Origin: Streptomyces sp. NBC_00483
GTDB taxonomy: Bacteria; Actinomycetota; Actinomycetes; Streptomycetales; Streptomycetaceae
Length of the DNA: 64,000 nt
Reading direction: 5' to 3'
Assembly (NCBI RefSeq): GCF_036013745.1
Contig: NZ_CP107880.1
Span: forward strand, 5,890,001-5,954,000
Of this stretch, positions 34,920 to 43,039 are shown piece by piece. The translations under genes were made by a program, and so were the position numbers. Position 1 is the first letter of the stretch. Each line of letters opens with the position of its first letter. The notes under the pieces are model-generated. The model was not told where the DNA came from. It saw nothing but the letters and a program-made list of their open reading frames with translations, and did no database searches.

Positions 34920-35576
34920 ATGCTGGGTGTCATCGATCTTCCGACCTATCTCGCGGGCCTCGCCCTCATCATTCTTCTGCCGGGGCCGAACTCGCTGTAC
35001 GTGCTCTCCGTCGGCGCCCGCCGCGGCATACGCACCGGCTACAAGGCGGCCGCCGGTGTGTGGTGCGGGGACACCGTCCTGATGACACTCTCCGCCGCCG
35101 GAGTCGCCTCCCTGCTCCAGGCCAACTCCGTGATCTTCGGGATCGTGAAGTACGCCGGCGCCGGCTATCTGACCTGGCTCGCGATCGGCATGATGCGCGC
35201 CGCGTGGAGCATGTGGCGCACCCGCAAGGAGCGGCTCGCGGCCGAGAGCGGCGCCGCCGAGGAGACGCCCGCGCAGGAGCGGCCCTTCCGTCGCGCCTTC
35301 GTGATCAGCCTGCTCAACCCCAAGGCGATCCTGTTCTTCATCGCCTTCTTCGTCCAGTTCGTCGACCCGTCCTACGCGTACCCCGCCCTCTCCTTCGTGG
35401 TCCTCGGCGCCTTCGCGCAGGCGGCCAGCGTGCTCTACCTGTCGGCGCTGATCTTCAGCGGCATGAAGCTGTCCGCCGCCTTCCGTCGCCGCAGGCGCCT
35501 CTCCGCGGGCGCGACCTCGGCGGCCGGGGTGCTGTTCCTCGGCTTCGCGGTGAAGCTGTCGCTGGCCAGCGTGTAG
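34920..35576 (+). CDS. leuE: LysE/RhtB family exporter, LeuE-like
   Basis: A 218-residue transporter with about six transmembrane helices. The start MLGVIDLPTYLAGLALIILLPGPNSLYVLSVGARRG is the classic LysE/RhtB signature (PGPNSLYVL). The wording matches the leucine exporter LeuE (YeaS) subgroup. It presumably exports leucine or other neutral amino acids in exchange for protons. The ATG at 34920 is used; longer upstream readings run into the repeat element. It is convergent with the flavin monooxygenase gene, with 31 bp between stops. Confidence 0.85.
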   Translation: MLGVIDLPTYLAGLALIILLPGPNSLYVLSVGARRGIRTGYKAAAGVWCGDTVLMTLSAAGVASLLQANSVIFGIVKYAGAGYLTWLAIGMMRAAWSMWRTRKERLAAESGAAEETPAQERPFRRAFVISLLNPKAILFFIAFFVQFVDPSYAYPALSFVVLGAFAQAASVLYLSALIFSGMKLSAAFRRRRRLSAGATSAAGVLFLGFAVKLSLASV

Positions 35577-35607
35577 TGCCGATACGGTGACCGGCCGGTC
35601 GCTCCGG

Positions 35608-37110
35608 TCACCTCACCCCGGACTCCGCCAGGTACTGGTCCAGCCCTTCCGTCGTCTCCCCGGCCCATGCCACGTAGCCGTCCGGGCGGATCAGGAACAC
35701 GCCCCTGCCGTACGCCTCGTATGCCGGGATGCGGGTTGTGTGTATGAAGTCGCTCAAGTCGCTCAAGTTGCTCTTCAGCGGCGGGAGTTCCGCGTCCGTG
35801 GCCACCGTCAGGAGCGTCCAGTGCGGGCCCCGGAAAGCGTCGAAGAGCCGCACCCCGCCGCGCCGGCCGTCCGGTGCCCGGTCGCCCGCTCGCAGCGCGT
35901 CGTCCGCGAGCCCCGGGCGGGTCTCCCGGGTCAGCGTCGACTCCCGGTAGCCGATGCCCAGTTGCTGCACCTCGTCACCGCGCTGCGTGCGCCTGTCCGC
36001 GGCGCCCGCCCGGTGGATGCGCGTGCTGATGCCGAGGATGCCCTCCGCCACCGGTATCCGCTCCTCCTCGTACGTGTCCAGAAGCCGGGCCGGGGCTCCG
36101 AACAGCACCGCCGCCAGCTTCCAGCCCAGGTTGTACGCGTCCTGCACGCTCGTGTTCAGGCCCTGGCCGCCGGCCGGGGAGTGGACGTGCGCCGCGTCGC
36201 CCGCGAGGAAGACCCGGCCCACCCGGAAGCGGTCCGCGAGTGCCGCCCGTGCCCGGAAGTCGGAGGCCCAGAGCACCTCGGCGATGTGCTCCTCGGAGAG
36301 TGCCGTGCGCGTCGCGAGGAGCTTGGTCACCGCTTCCGGTGAGGTGTCGGGGACCGCCGACTCGTCCGCGTACTGCGCCGCCAGTTGGTAGACGCGGCCC
36401 TTGTCCTCGGCCATCGGCAGCGGGCAGAACGCCACCCCGCCCTCCGGCGCCTTCGGCCACACGTGCCAGTGCGTGTCCGGGATCGGGGCGTCGTCCGTGA
36501 CCCGCACGTCCGCCACCAGCATCGGCTTCGGGTCGACCGTCTCGCCGGTCATGCCGACACCCAGCAGCCCCCGGACCGTGGAGCGGCCGCCGTCCGCCGC
36601 CACCGCGTACCGCGCACGCACCGCCGAGCCGTCCCCGAACGTCGCCGTCACCCCGTCCGCGTCCTGCGTCAGGCCGGTCAGCGCGGCACCGAAGCGGACG
36701 CCGCCGCCCAGCTCCCGCAGCCGCGCGTACAGAATCGCCTGCGTGCGGGCCTGCGGTATCAGCCACGCGTTGGCGAACGGCACCCCCTCCGTCTGCTCGG
36801 AGCGCTGCATCATGTCCCACTCGTCGCCCGGCTCGGCGCCCTCCCAGATCCGCATCCGCGGATACTCCGAGCCCGCCGCGTGGATCTCCCCGAGGACCCC
36901 GAGGTCGTACAGCACCTCCTGCGTACGCGGCTGGAGGCCCTTGCCTCGCGAGCCGGGGAACAGCCCGTCCGACCGCTCGACCAGCAGCGCCCGCGTCCCG
37001 CGCCGCGCCAGATCCGTCGCCAGCGCCAACCCTGTCGGGCCCGCACCCACGATCAGGACGTCCGTCGTCTCCGTGGCTGTCTCCGTGCTCGTCACCGTGT
37101 CCTTCGACAT
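35608..37110 (-). CDS. FAD-dependent aromatic monooxygenase
   Basis: A 500-residue class A flavoprotein hydroxylase. GAGPTG at 22-27 binds FAD; AVAADGGRSTVRG near 180 is the DG motif; VGRVFLAGDAAHVHSPAGGQGLN near 290 is the GD motif. A C-terminal thioredoxin-like domain is present. Members hydroxylate polyketides or phenols or inactivate drugs such as rifamycins and tetracyclines. The divergent TetR gene and paired operators suggest induction by the substrate. A GTG three codons upstream (37119) has a better spaced AAGGAG and may be the true start. Confidence 0.88.
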   Translation of the reverse strand: MSKDTVTSTETATETTDVLIVGAGPTGLALATDLARRGTRALLVERSDGLFPGSRGKGLQPRTQEVLYDLGVLGEIHAAGSEYPRMRIWEGAEPGDEWDMMQRSEQTEGVPFANAWLIPQARTQAILYARLRELGGGVRFGAALTGLTQDADGVTATFGDGSAVRARYAVAADGGRSTVRGLLGVGMTGETVDPKPMLVADVRVTDDAPIPDTHWHVWPKAPEGGVAFCPLPMAEDKGRVYQLAAQYADESAVPDTSPEAVTKLLATRTALSEEHIAEVLWASDFRARAALADRFRVGRVFLAGDAAHVHSPAGGQGLNTSVQDAYNLGWKLAAVLFGAPARLLDTYEEERIPVAEGILGISTRIHRAGAADRRTQRGDEVQQLGIGYRESTLTRETRPGLADDALRAGDRAPDGRRGGVRLFDAFRGPHWTLLTVATDAELPPLKSNLSDLSDFIHTTRIPAYEAYGRGVFLIRPDGYVAWAGETTEGLDQYLAESGVR

Positions 37111-37126
37111 CGCCGCCACCCTCTCC

Positions 37127-37139
37127 TTAACACCGTTAA
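37127..37139. promoter_or_regulatory. Operator 1, TTAAC-ACC-GTTAA
   Basis: An inverted repeat with 5 bp arms and a 3-nt centre, 16 bp upstream of the monooxygenase ATG. It is likely bound by the divergent TetR protein. Confidence 0.7.
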
Positions 37140-37163
37140 ACCGGCCCGACTCCGAGCATGGGC

Positions 37164-37176
37164 TTAACGGCGTTAA
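37164..37176. promoter_or_regulatory. Operator 2, TTAAC-GGC-GTTAA
   Basis: Same arms as operator 1, 37 bp away centre to centre, and only 10 bp before the TetR GTG start. Binding here would give autoregulation. Confidence 0.7.
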
Positions 37177-37186
37177 ACTGTCAAGC

Positions 37187-37930
37187 GTGGCTGAGCAGAA
37201 GAACCCGAAAGACGTGAAGAAGGCCAAGGCGGACAAGCCGAAGGCCGACAGGCCGAAGCTCGACAAGGCGCACGTCGCCGACACCGCCCTCGACCTGCTG
37301 AACGACGTGGGGCTCGAAGGGCTGACGCTGCGTGCCATCGCCAAGGAGCTGAACGTGCAGGCGCCCGCCCTGTACTGGCACTTCAAGAACAAGCAGGCGC
37401 TGCTCGACGAGATGGCGACCGTCATGTTCCGGCGCATGACGCAGGCCGGGGCGCAGACCGGTGCCGAGGCCGGCGCGCAGCCCGGCGCAGAGGTCCGGTA
37501 CGAGCCCTCCGGCAGCTGGCAGGAGTGGCTCATCGAGGGCAACCGGCAGTTGCGCGCGACCCTTCTGCGCTACCGCGACGGCGCGAAGGTCTTCAGCGGA
37601 TCACGGTTCACCGGCACCGACCACGGCCCCGAGCTGGAGGCGAACCTGCGCCTCCTCACCGGTGCCGGGTTCACCCCCGACCAGGCGGCCTGGGCCGGCA
37701 CCACCGCGTACATGTACACGCTCGGCTTCGTCACGGAGGAGCAGGGCATGCGGGCGTCGTCCGGCGAGGGGCCCGCGGTCGTCGACGTGGAGGAGCGGGC
37801 GCGGAAGCTGGCCGACTACCCGCTCGCCGCCGCCGCGGGCGGTCAGCTCTTCGCGGCGTACGACGAGCGGTTCGAGGAGGGGCTGCGGCTGATCGTCGCG
37901 GGGATCGAGGCGCGCTACGGAGTGCGCTGA
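37187..37930 (+). CDS. TetR family regulator with tetracycline-repressor-type C-domain
   Basis: A 247-residue repressor. A Lys-rich N-terminal extension (KKAKADKPKADRPKLDK) precedes the helix-turn-helix (ALDLLNDVGLEGLTLRAIAKELNVQAPALYWHFKNKQALLDEM). The ligand domain resembles TetR class (TLLRYRDGAKVFSGSRFTG, AYMYTLGFVTEEQ). It is divergent from the flavin monooxygenase and two matched inverted repeats lie between, so it probably represses both genes. The start is the GTG at 37187. Its 3' end is duplicated just downstream. Confidence 0.9.
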   Translation: MAEQKNPKDVKKAKADKPKADRPKLDKAHVADTALDLLNDVGLEGLTLRAIAKELNVQAPALYWHFKNKQALLDEMATVMFRRMTQAGAQTGAEAGAQPGAEVRYEPSGSWQEWLIEGNRQLRATLLRYRDGAKVFSGSRFTGTDHGPELEANLRLLTGAGFTPDQAAWAGTTAYMYTLGFVTEEQGMRASSGEGPAVVDVEERARKLADYPLAAAAGGQLFAAYDERFEEGLRLIVAGIEARYGVR

Positions 37931-37973
37931 GCCATCCCCGGGTTCGCGCTACGGAGTGCGCTGAGCCGTCCCC
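37911..37973. repeat. Direct duplication spanning two convergent stop codons
   Basis: CGCGCTACGGAGTGCGCTGA plus the following GCC(A/G)TCCCC occurs at 37911-37939 and again at 37945-37973. The first copy ends the TetR gene; the second supplies the stop (37949-37951) and last codons of the acyltransferase on the other strand. Confidence 0.85.
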
Positions 37974-39151
37974 ACCCCGGTCCCCACCCCGGTCCCCACC
38001 CCGGTCCCCGCCCCCGGCCGCCGGTTGAGCGACCTGCGCAGCAGCGGCGTCGCCCACTCCTCGACGTACCGGTTCAGCAGCCAGGCGAGCGTCAGCATCA
38101 GCGCGATCGTCCCCGCGAAGGTGACCGACGCGGGCAGGCCCACGCGTCGGTGCAGGGCCGCGATCGCCACCCAGCCCAGGTGCTCGTGGACCAGGTAGAA
38201 GGGGTACGTGAGGGCGCCGGCGACCGTCAGCCAGCGCCAGTTCGCCCAGCGCGTCCAGCCGACGGCGATCGCCGCCACCGCCGCGAAGCCGAGCGTGACC
38301 ACCACGACGATCCCGAACGACGAGCGGTACGAGAAGAAGTCCGGGTTCGGCGCGTGCCACGTCCGGTCGACCGCGAAGTGCTGACCGATCAGCCAGCTCA
38401 CCGCGACGATGCCCCACGCCGTGACGTCGCGCCGGTCGCGGTGGACCAGGTACAGGCCGATGCCGCCGATGAAGAACGGCGCGTACTCCGGCATCAGGAC
38501 GAGATTCGCCAGCGCCGCATCCGGGCCGGAGCCCTCCGCGAGTACCGCCGCCAGCGTCCACACCGCGCAGAACAGCACCACCCGGTGCCGGGTCGCCCCC
38601 GGCAGTACGACGCAGAGCGCGAACAGGGCGTAGAAGCGCAGCTCCGCCCAGAGCGTCCAGCACACGCCCAACACCCGGTCCACGCCCAGGGGTTGTTGCA
38701 GCATCGTCAGGTTCACGAGCGCGTCGCTGGGCGACACCGCCTCGTAGACCACGACCGGCAGCGCGAAGATGGCCGTCACCAGGACGATCGCCACCCAGTA
38801 CGAGGGGAGGAGGCGGGCGGCGCGCGAGGCGAAGAAGGAGCGCAGGGGTCTGCCCCAGCCGCTCATGCAGATCACGAAGCCGCTGATCACGAAGAAGATC
38901 TGCACACCCAGGCAGCCGTACGCGAACCAGCCGTGCAGGGAAGGGAATTGGCTGCTGGGTGACGTTCCCCAGGCCTGGGAGATCTCGCCGTCCCTGCCTC
39001 CGTAGTGGTACGCCGCCACCATCAGCGCGGCGATCAGCCGCAGCCCGTCCAGGGCGTACAGGCGGGACGCGGGGCGCGTGAGCACGGCCTTCGCCTGCGG
39101 CTCCGTCTGGGGCGCGGGGAGCGGGGGCAGCGTCGTGCCGGGAGCCGTCAT
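37949..39151 (-). CDS. Acyltransferase 3 family membrane protein
   Basis: A 400-residue polytopic O-acyltransferase with about ten transmembrane helices. YALDGLRLIAALMVAAYHYGG near 32-52 (catalytic His) and FFVISGFVICMSGWGRPLRSFFASRAARLLPSYW near 85-118 define the family. It probably acetylates a glycan of the surface polymer made by the neighbouring genes. Its ATG overlaps the stop of the polysialyltransferase-like gene by ATGA (39148-39151). The C-terminus carries a GVGT repeat encoded by a 12 bp minisatellite. Confidence 0.87.
   Translation of the reverse strand: MTAPGTTLPPLPAPQTEPQAKAVLTRPASRLYALDGLRLIAALMVAAYHYGGRDGEISQAWGTSPSSQFPSLHGWFAYGCLGVQIFFVISGFVICMSGWGRPLRSFFASRAARLLPSYWVAIVLVTAIFALPVVVYEAVSPSDALVNLTMLQQPLGVDRVLGVCWTLWAELRFYALFALCVVLPGATRHRVVLFCAVWTLAAVLAEGSGPDAALANLVLMPEYAPFFIGGIGLYLVHRDRRDVTAWGIVAVSWLIGQHFAVDRTWHAPNPDFFSYRSSFGIVVVVTLGFAAVAAIAVGWTRWANWRWLTVAGALTYPFYLVHEHLGWVAIAALHRRVGLPASVTFAGTIALMLTLAWLLNRYVEEWATPLLRRSLNRRPGAGTGVGTGVGTGVGTAQRTP
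37968..38010. repeat. 12 bp minisatellite encoding a GVGT tail
   Basis: GTCCCCACCCCG is repeated three times exactly with a partial fourth copy. Being a multiple of three, it adds or removes four residues at the acyltransferase C-terminus without shifting the frame. Confidence 0.85.
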
Positions 39152-40485
39152 CCGAGGGTCGCCCGCTTCAGGGAGCGGGCGCGCTTCGCGACCCTGCGCA
39201 CCGTCGCGTTGCGCGGGATGAAGGCGAACTGGGCCGGGAGCGCGCCCGGCAGGGCGAGCGAGGTCAGTCGGCGTCGCTTGAAGTAGCGCCAGGTGCGGTC
39301 GTCGAGGCGCGTGGCGAGATAGCGCTCGGCGGGGCGGCGCAGATCCGGGTAGATCTTGGCCTGCATGGCGTAACCGACCGCACGCAGAAGCTCGTCCAAC
39401 TCGCCAACCGGCAGCGGCTGTTCCTGCGCCTCCACCGCCGTGCGGTCGGACAGGTCGGGCAGCAGCGCGTCGACGATGGTGACCGGCACCCGGTTGCTGT
39501 TCTGGTACGGCGTGAGGCGGTCCAGGAGCGTCGACGTGCCGATGCGCGCCACCGGGATGCCGTACAGGGCGCTCGCGGTGAGCAGTGCCGTGGAGAAGCA
39601 GCCGACGACGAGGACCGGGCGCATCCGCTGGTAGAGGACCTCGGCGAGGACGGGCGTCTCCAGAACGGTCAGTTCGACGCCGAGGCGTTCCGCCTCCTTC
39701 TCCAGCGTGCGCGAGAAGCGGGCCGGCGCGGTGGGGTGCGGCTTGAACACCACGTGCTTGTGGCCGAGTTGGGCGGCGCCGCGCATCATCCGGACGTGCA
39801 GGTCCTCCTCCTCGTCGGCCGTGAGGATGCCCAGGGCGGAGAGGTACTGGCCGAGCAGGAGCGCCGGTTCGCCGGGGAGGCGGGGCAGTTCGCCGGTCGC
39901 GTCGCACAGCTCGGCGAGGACCTTGAGGAAGACCTCGGTCGGTACGACCTCGGGCTCGACGCCGAACTCCGTGAGCAGCAGCGGCTTCAGGCCCGGCACC
40001 AGGTCCAGATGGAGCAGGCGGCGCACGCGCGTGCCGATCAGCGGGTCGATCTTGTTGCGGGTCGGTCCGTAGCTCATCAGACCGTCCGCGTACACGTCGA
40101 CCGGGGCGCCCGCGAAGATCTGCGCGACCGCCATCGCGGGGCTGACCTGGATGGACTCCACGGCCAGCTCGACGTTGTCGTCGCCGAGGTCCCAAAGGAG
40201 CCGCAAGTAGCGTTCCCACAGCGGGATGTCGTCGGTGCGCGGCGACCAACTGCCGGGGTGGTAGGGGGAGATCGCCTCGTTCCACGACAGGACGCCGTCG
40301 AAGCGGCCCCGCAGCTGCTCGAAGCCGGGCATCTCGTCGACGGCGGGGGTGGTCTCGGGCGTCGCCGCGTTGTTGGCGATCAGCAGCAGCGTGCGGTCCG
40401 CCGGGGCGAACAGGTCGGCGTCGAGGGCCGCGGCGAGCGTCGCGGCGCCGTACAGGGTCGAGGCCAGCAGGATGCGGGTCGTCAT
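39148..40485 (-). CDS. Polysialyltransferase-like glycosyltransferase
   Basis: A 445-residue GT-B enzyme resembling the bacterial alpha-2,8-polysialyltransferase family. The motifs expected for bacterial sialyltransferases are visible: an acidic-Gly motif in VYADGLMSYGP, an HP motif in VVFKPHPTAP, and Ser/Thr-rich VVGCFSTALLTAS. It would use CMP-activated nonulosonic acid made by the divergent operon. It overlaps its neighbours on both sides by ATGA. The start is the ATG at 40485. Confidence 0.8.
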   Translation of the reverse strand: MTTRILLASTLYGAATLAAALDADLFAPADRTLLLIANNAATPETTPAVDEMPGFEQLRGRFDGVLSWNEAISPYHPGSWSPRTDDIPLWERYLRLLWDLGDDNVELAVESIQVSPAMAVAQIFAGAPVDVYADGLMSYGPTRNKIDPLIGTRVRRLLHLDLVPGLKPLLLTEFGVEPEVVPTEVFLKVLAELCDATGELPRLPGEPALLLGQYLSALGILTADEEEDLHVRMMRGAAQLGHKHVVFKPHPTAPARFSRTLEKEAERLGVELTVLETPVLAEVLYQRMRPVLVVGCFSTALLTASALYGIPVARIGTSTLLDRLTPYQNSNRVPVTIVDALLPDLSDRTAVEAQEQPLPVGELDELLRAVGYAMQAKIYPDLRRPAERYLATRLDDRTWRYFKRRRLTSLALPGALPAQFAFIPRNATVRRVAKRARSLKRATLG

Positions 40486-41459
40486 GCCGTGACCTCCGCG
40501 CTGACCGGGCGGCGGCGGAGCCGGCGCAGGCGGGTGGCCCGCTGGGTGTCCATCGAGTCGAGCGCGTCGTCGAGCACCCGCTGCGGCATGCGCTTGAGCG
40601 CGGCCGCGCTGAGCGACTTCAATGTGCGGGCCACGGGAGGTTCGAACCTTTCGATGGATCCCAAGTGGTGGGAAATGATGGCGCAGTACGTACGCACGGC
40701 CTTCGGGAGAAGCAGCTCGGCATCCCGGTCCTGGGCTGTTTCCCGGACGACCTGGTCGAATGCCCGGATGAAATCGAGCTGCCGTACGTCACCGATCTGA
40801 GTGAGCGACGACGAGACGCCACGGCGATAGAAAACGCCCAAAGTGGAGACCGCCGCAAAGGATTTCGCCTCGCGGTGCAGCCGCCAGATCCACGGCCGGT
40901 CCTCCGCCGTGCGCAGCCCGTCCGTGAAGTGCAGCAGCCCCTCGTCGGCGAGCCGCCGGTGGTACATGCCGGCCCACGCGTACGCGTAGTCGACGCCGGT
41001 CGAGCGGTCGGCGGGCAGGATCGCCGCGCGCGGGTCCATGACGACGTCGCGCAGACCGTGCGGGAAGCGGTGCACCGAGCGGGCCCGCGCCGTGCACTGG
41101 ACGTGATCCGTGCGCACGAAGTCGCAGCCGAGGCCCTCCATGGCGGCCAGCAGCTGCGCGTAGTACCCGGGCGCGAGCCAGTCGTCGCCGTCCAGGAAGG
41201 CGAGATATTCGCCGCGGGCCCTGTCGAGTCCTGTGTTGCGGGCGGTCGCGAGTCCTCCGTTCCGTTCGTGTCGCACGACGACCGCGCCGGGCAGCTCGCG
41301 CTCGGCGCGCGCGAGAATGTCCGGTGTCTCGTCCTTGGAGCAGTCGTCGACGAGAATGAATTCGAAGTCGTCGCGTGCGTTCGCTCGCAGACTTCTGAGG
41401 GTGTCGGGCGCGTATTGCTGCACGTTGTAGAACGGCACGATGACGGAGAGCTTGACCAC
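40482..41459 (-). CDS. Family 2 glycosyltransferase
   Basis: A 325-residue GT-A enzyme: KLSVIVPFYNVQQYAPDTLRSL at the start, FILVDDCSKDETPDI near 33, and the metal-binding FLDGDDW near 90. It is the first gene of the minus-strand arm of the glycopolymer locus and is translationally coupled (ATGA) to the polysialyltransferase-like gene. It probably adds a hexose or similar residue to the polymer or its linkage unit. The start is the GTG at 41459; no clear ribosome site is seen, so the message may be leaderless. Confidence 0.88.
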   Translation of the reverse strand: MVKLSVIVPFYNVQQYAPDTLRSLRANARDDFEFILVDDCSKDETPDILARAERELPGAVVVRHERNGGLATARNTGLDRARGEYLAFLDGDDWLAPGYYAQLLAAMEGLGCDFVRTDHVQCTARARSVHRFPHGLRDVVMDPRAAILPADRSTGVDYAYAWAGMYHRRLADEGLLHFTDGLRTAEDRPWIWRLHREAKSFAAVSTLGVFYRRGVSSSLTQIGDVRQLDFIRAFDQVVRETAQDRDAELLLPKAVRTYCAIISHHLGSIERFEPPVARTLKSLSAAALKRMPQRVLDDALDSMDTQRATRLRRLRRRPVSAEVTA

Positions 41460-41607
41460 GACGGTGACGTTAGGGCGCGGCCCGGCATTCGTCTTGACCG
41501 GTGGCTTGATGTCAGGTGAACGAAGCGTGGCGGGACCGTGAACCGGCCCTGGCGGGGGCCATTTCCGGGGCTGATTCGCCATTCGTCGGTGTGCTGTTAA
41601 CCCTTTG

Positions 41608-41647
41608 TTGCATTCTGGTTGGGCCGCGGCTAGGAATTGCTTCCTAG
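41608..41647 (+). promoter_or_regulatory. Candidate promoter with an inverted repeat over the -10 box
   Basis: TTGCAT (41608-41613), a 17-nt spacer and TAGGAA (41631-41636) resemble a vegetative Streptomyces promoter. CTAGGAA-TTGC-TTCCTAG (41630-41647) is a perfect inverted repeat covering the -10 region, 10 bp before the GTG at 41658. A repressor could sit there. Confidence 0.45.
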
Positions 41648-41657
41648 GTTTTCCATC

Positions 41658-42983
41658 GTGCCAGTAAGGAACCGAAAGCAGCTCAGGGTCGCCGTGCTCG
41701 CGGACTCCGACACCCGGTGGAAATGGGGGTCGCTCACCGCCTCCCGCATCGCCCCCGACAGTGTCGCCCTCGACGGCTATCTGCTGCGCGGCCGGGCCAC
41801 CCCGACCCCGCGCCAGCTCCGCGAGATCGGCGTCCGCGCCGACAGCCTGCGCGAGGTCACGGCCGTCGAATTCCTGCGCGAGATGGGGTCGGCAGCATCC
41901 GGCGACCGCGAGTCCCGCGGATACGACGTCGTGCTGCTCGCCCTCGTCGGCGGGGGAGTCCAGGCCGTCCTGCACGGCCTCGCCCACGCCTGGCGGGGAG
42001 CGGCGCGCCGCCCCGTCGTCGTCACCGGCTATGTCGGCGTCGTCTACGAGAAGCTCGCCGACGGCCTCCTCCTGCGGCACGGCGCCGACGTGGTGCTCGC
42101 CAACTCGGGCTACGACGCGGACCGGTTCCGCGCCGTGTACGAGGGAGTGGGCGCGGACGCCTCCGCGGTGACCGAGTGCGCGCTGCCGTTCCTCGGCGGC
42201 GAGCCGTACACCGGCGGCGCCGCCCCGTACACGGTGACCTTCGCGGCGCAGCCGTCCGTGCCGGACACCGCGGCCGACCGCGACTATCTGCTGGGCCGCC
42301 TCGTCCGGCACGCCGAGTCGCACCCCGACCGCGAGGTGCTGCTCAAGCTGCGCAGCAAGCCCGGCGAACACACCACGCACATCGAGGAGATCCCCTACCA
42401 GAAGCTCGCGCAGCGCCGCGAGCTGCCGGCCAACTTCCGGCTCGTGTACGGGAACATGGGCGAGGTCCTCGACCGTACGGACCTGCTCGTCACGGTCAGC
42501 TCCACCGCCGCCCTCGAATCGCTGCACCGGCGCATCCCGACCGCGCTGCTCACCGACCTGGGCGTGCGCGAGGCCCTCGGCAACCACCACTTCACGGGCT
42601 CGAACTGCCTCGTGTCCTGGGACCAGTTGGACGCGGGAGTGCGGCCCGAACCGGACCCCGGCTGGCTCGCCCGGCAGGGCGTCGCGGCCGACGGCACGTA
42701 CGAAAGCGCCTTCGACGGCGCGCGGGCCCGGGTCGCCGAACTGCTCGACGCCGACCGGCCCGCTCTCACTCCGTACTACAGCCGCACCACCGCCCCCGGC
42801 TATCTGCCGCGCATCCTCGCCCGCCACCACCTCGCACCCGACGGCAGCCCGCTGCCCGGCGCGCCCGCCGCCGACCGGGCGCCGGGCCCTGTGCGACAGG
42901 TCGTGCGCCGGGCCGCCCGTGGCGCCTACCGGCACGGGGTGCAGCGCGTCGCCCCCGTGATCCGGCGGATGGGGGAGCTGTGA
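41658..42983 (+). CDS. Putative glycosyltransferase of the DUF6716 type
   Basis: A 441-residue GT-B-like protein heading the plus-strand arm of the locus. It has VAVLADSDTRWKWGSLTAS near 10, YDVVLLALVGGGVQAVLHGL, and a Ser/Thr motif (LLVTVSSTAALESLHRR) like that of bacterial sialyltransferases. From memory this is the family labelled DUF6716 putative glycosyltransferase. It likely transfers a nonulosonic acid. The GTG at 41658 has only a weak ribosome site, in line with a short or absent leader. A 56 bp gap precedes the cytidylyltransferase gene. Confidence 0.72.
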   Translation: MPVRNRKQLRVAVLADSDTRWKWGSLTASRIAPDSVALDGYLLRGRATPTPRQLREIGVRADSLREVTAVEFLREMGSAASGDRESRGYDVVLLALVGGGVQAVLHGLAHAWRGAARRPVVVTGYVGVVYEKLADGLLLRHGADVVLANSGYDADRFRAVYEGVGADASAVTECALPFLGGEPYTGGAAPYTVTFAAQPSVPDTAADRDYLLGRLVRHAESHPDREVLLKLRSKPGEHTTHIEEIPYQKLAQRRELPANFRLVYGNMGEVLDRTDLLVTVSSTAALESLHRRIPTALLTDLGVREALGNHHFTGSNCLVSWDQLDAGVRPEPDPGWLARQGVAADGTYESAFDGARARVAELLDADRPALTPYYSRTTAPGYLPRILARHHLAPDGSPLPGAPAADRAPGPVRQVVRRAARGAYRHGVQRVAPVIRRMGEL

Positions 42984-43039
42984 CCCCGCATCAGGACCCG
43001 CCTCTGAGGAACGACCAACTCCCTGAAGGAGAAGCGCAC

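Noticed and set aside
34862-35590. Arg-rich frames overlapping the LysE-type gene and many similar high-Arg/Ala frames elsewhere
   Set aside because: Their composition (runs of R, A, P, G) is what reading a high-GC gene in the wrong frame gives; no motifs are present.
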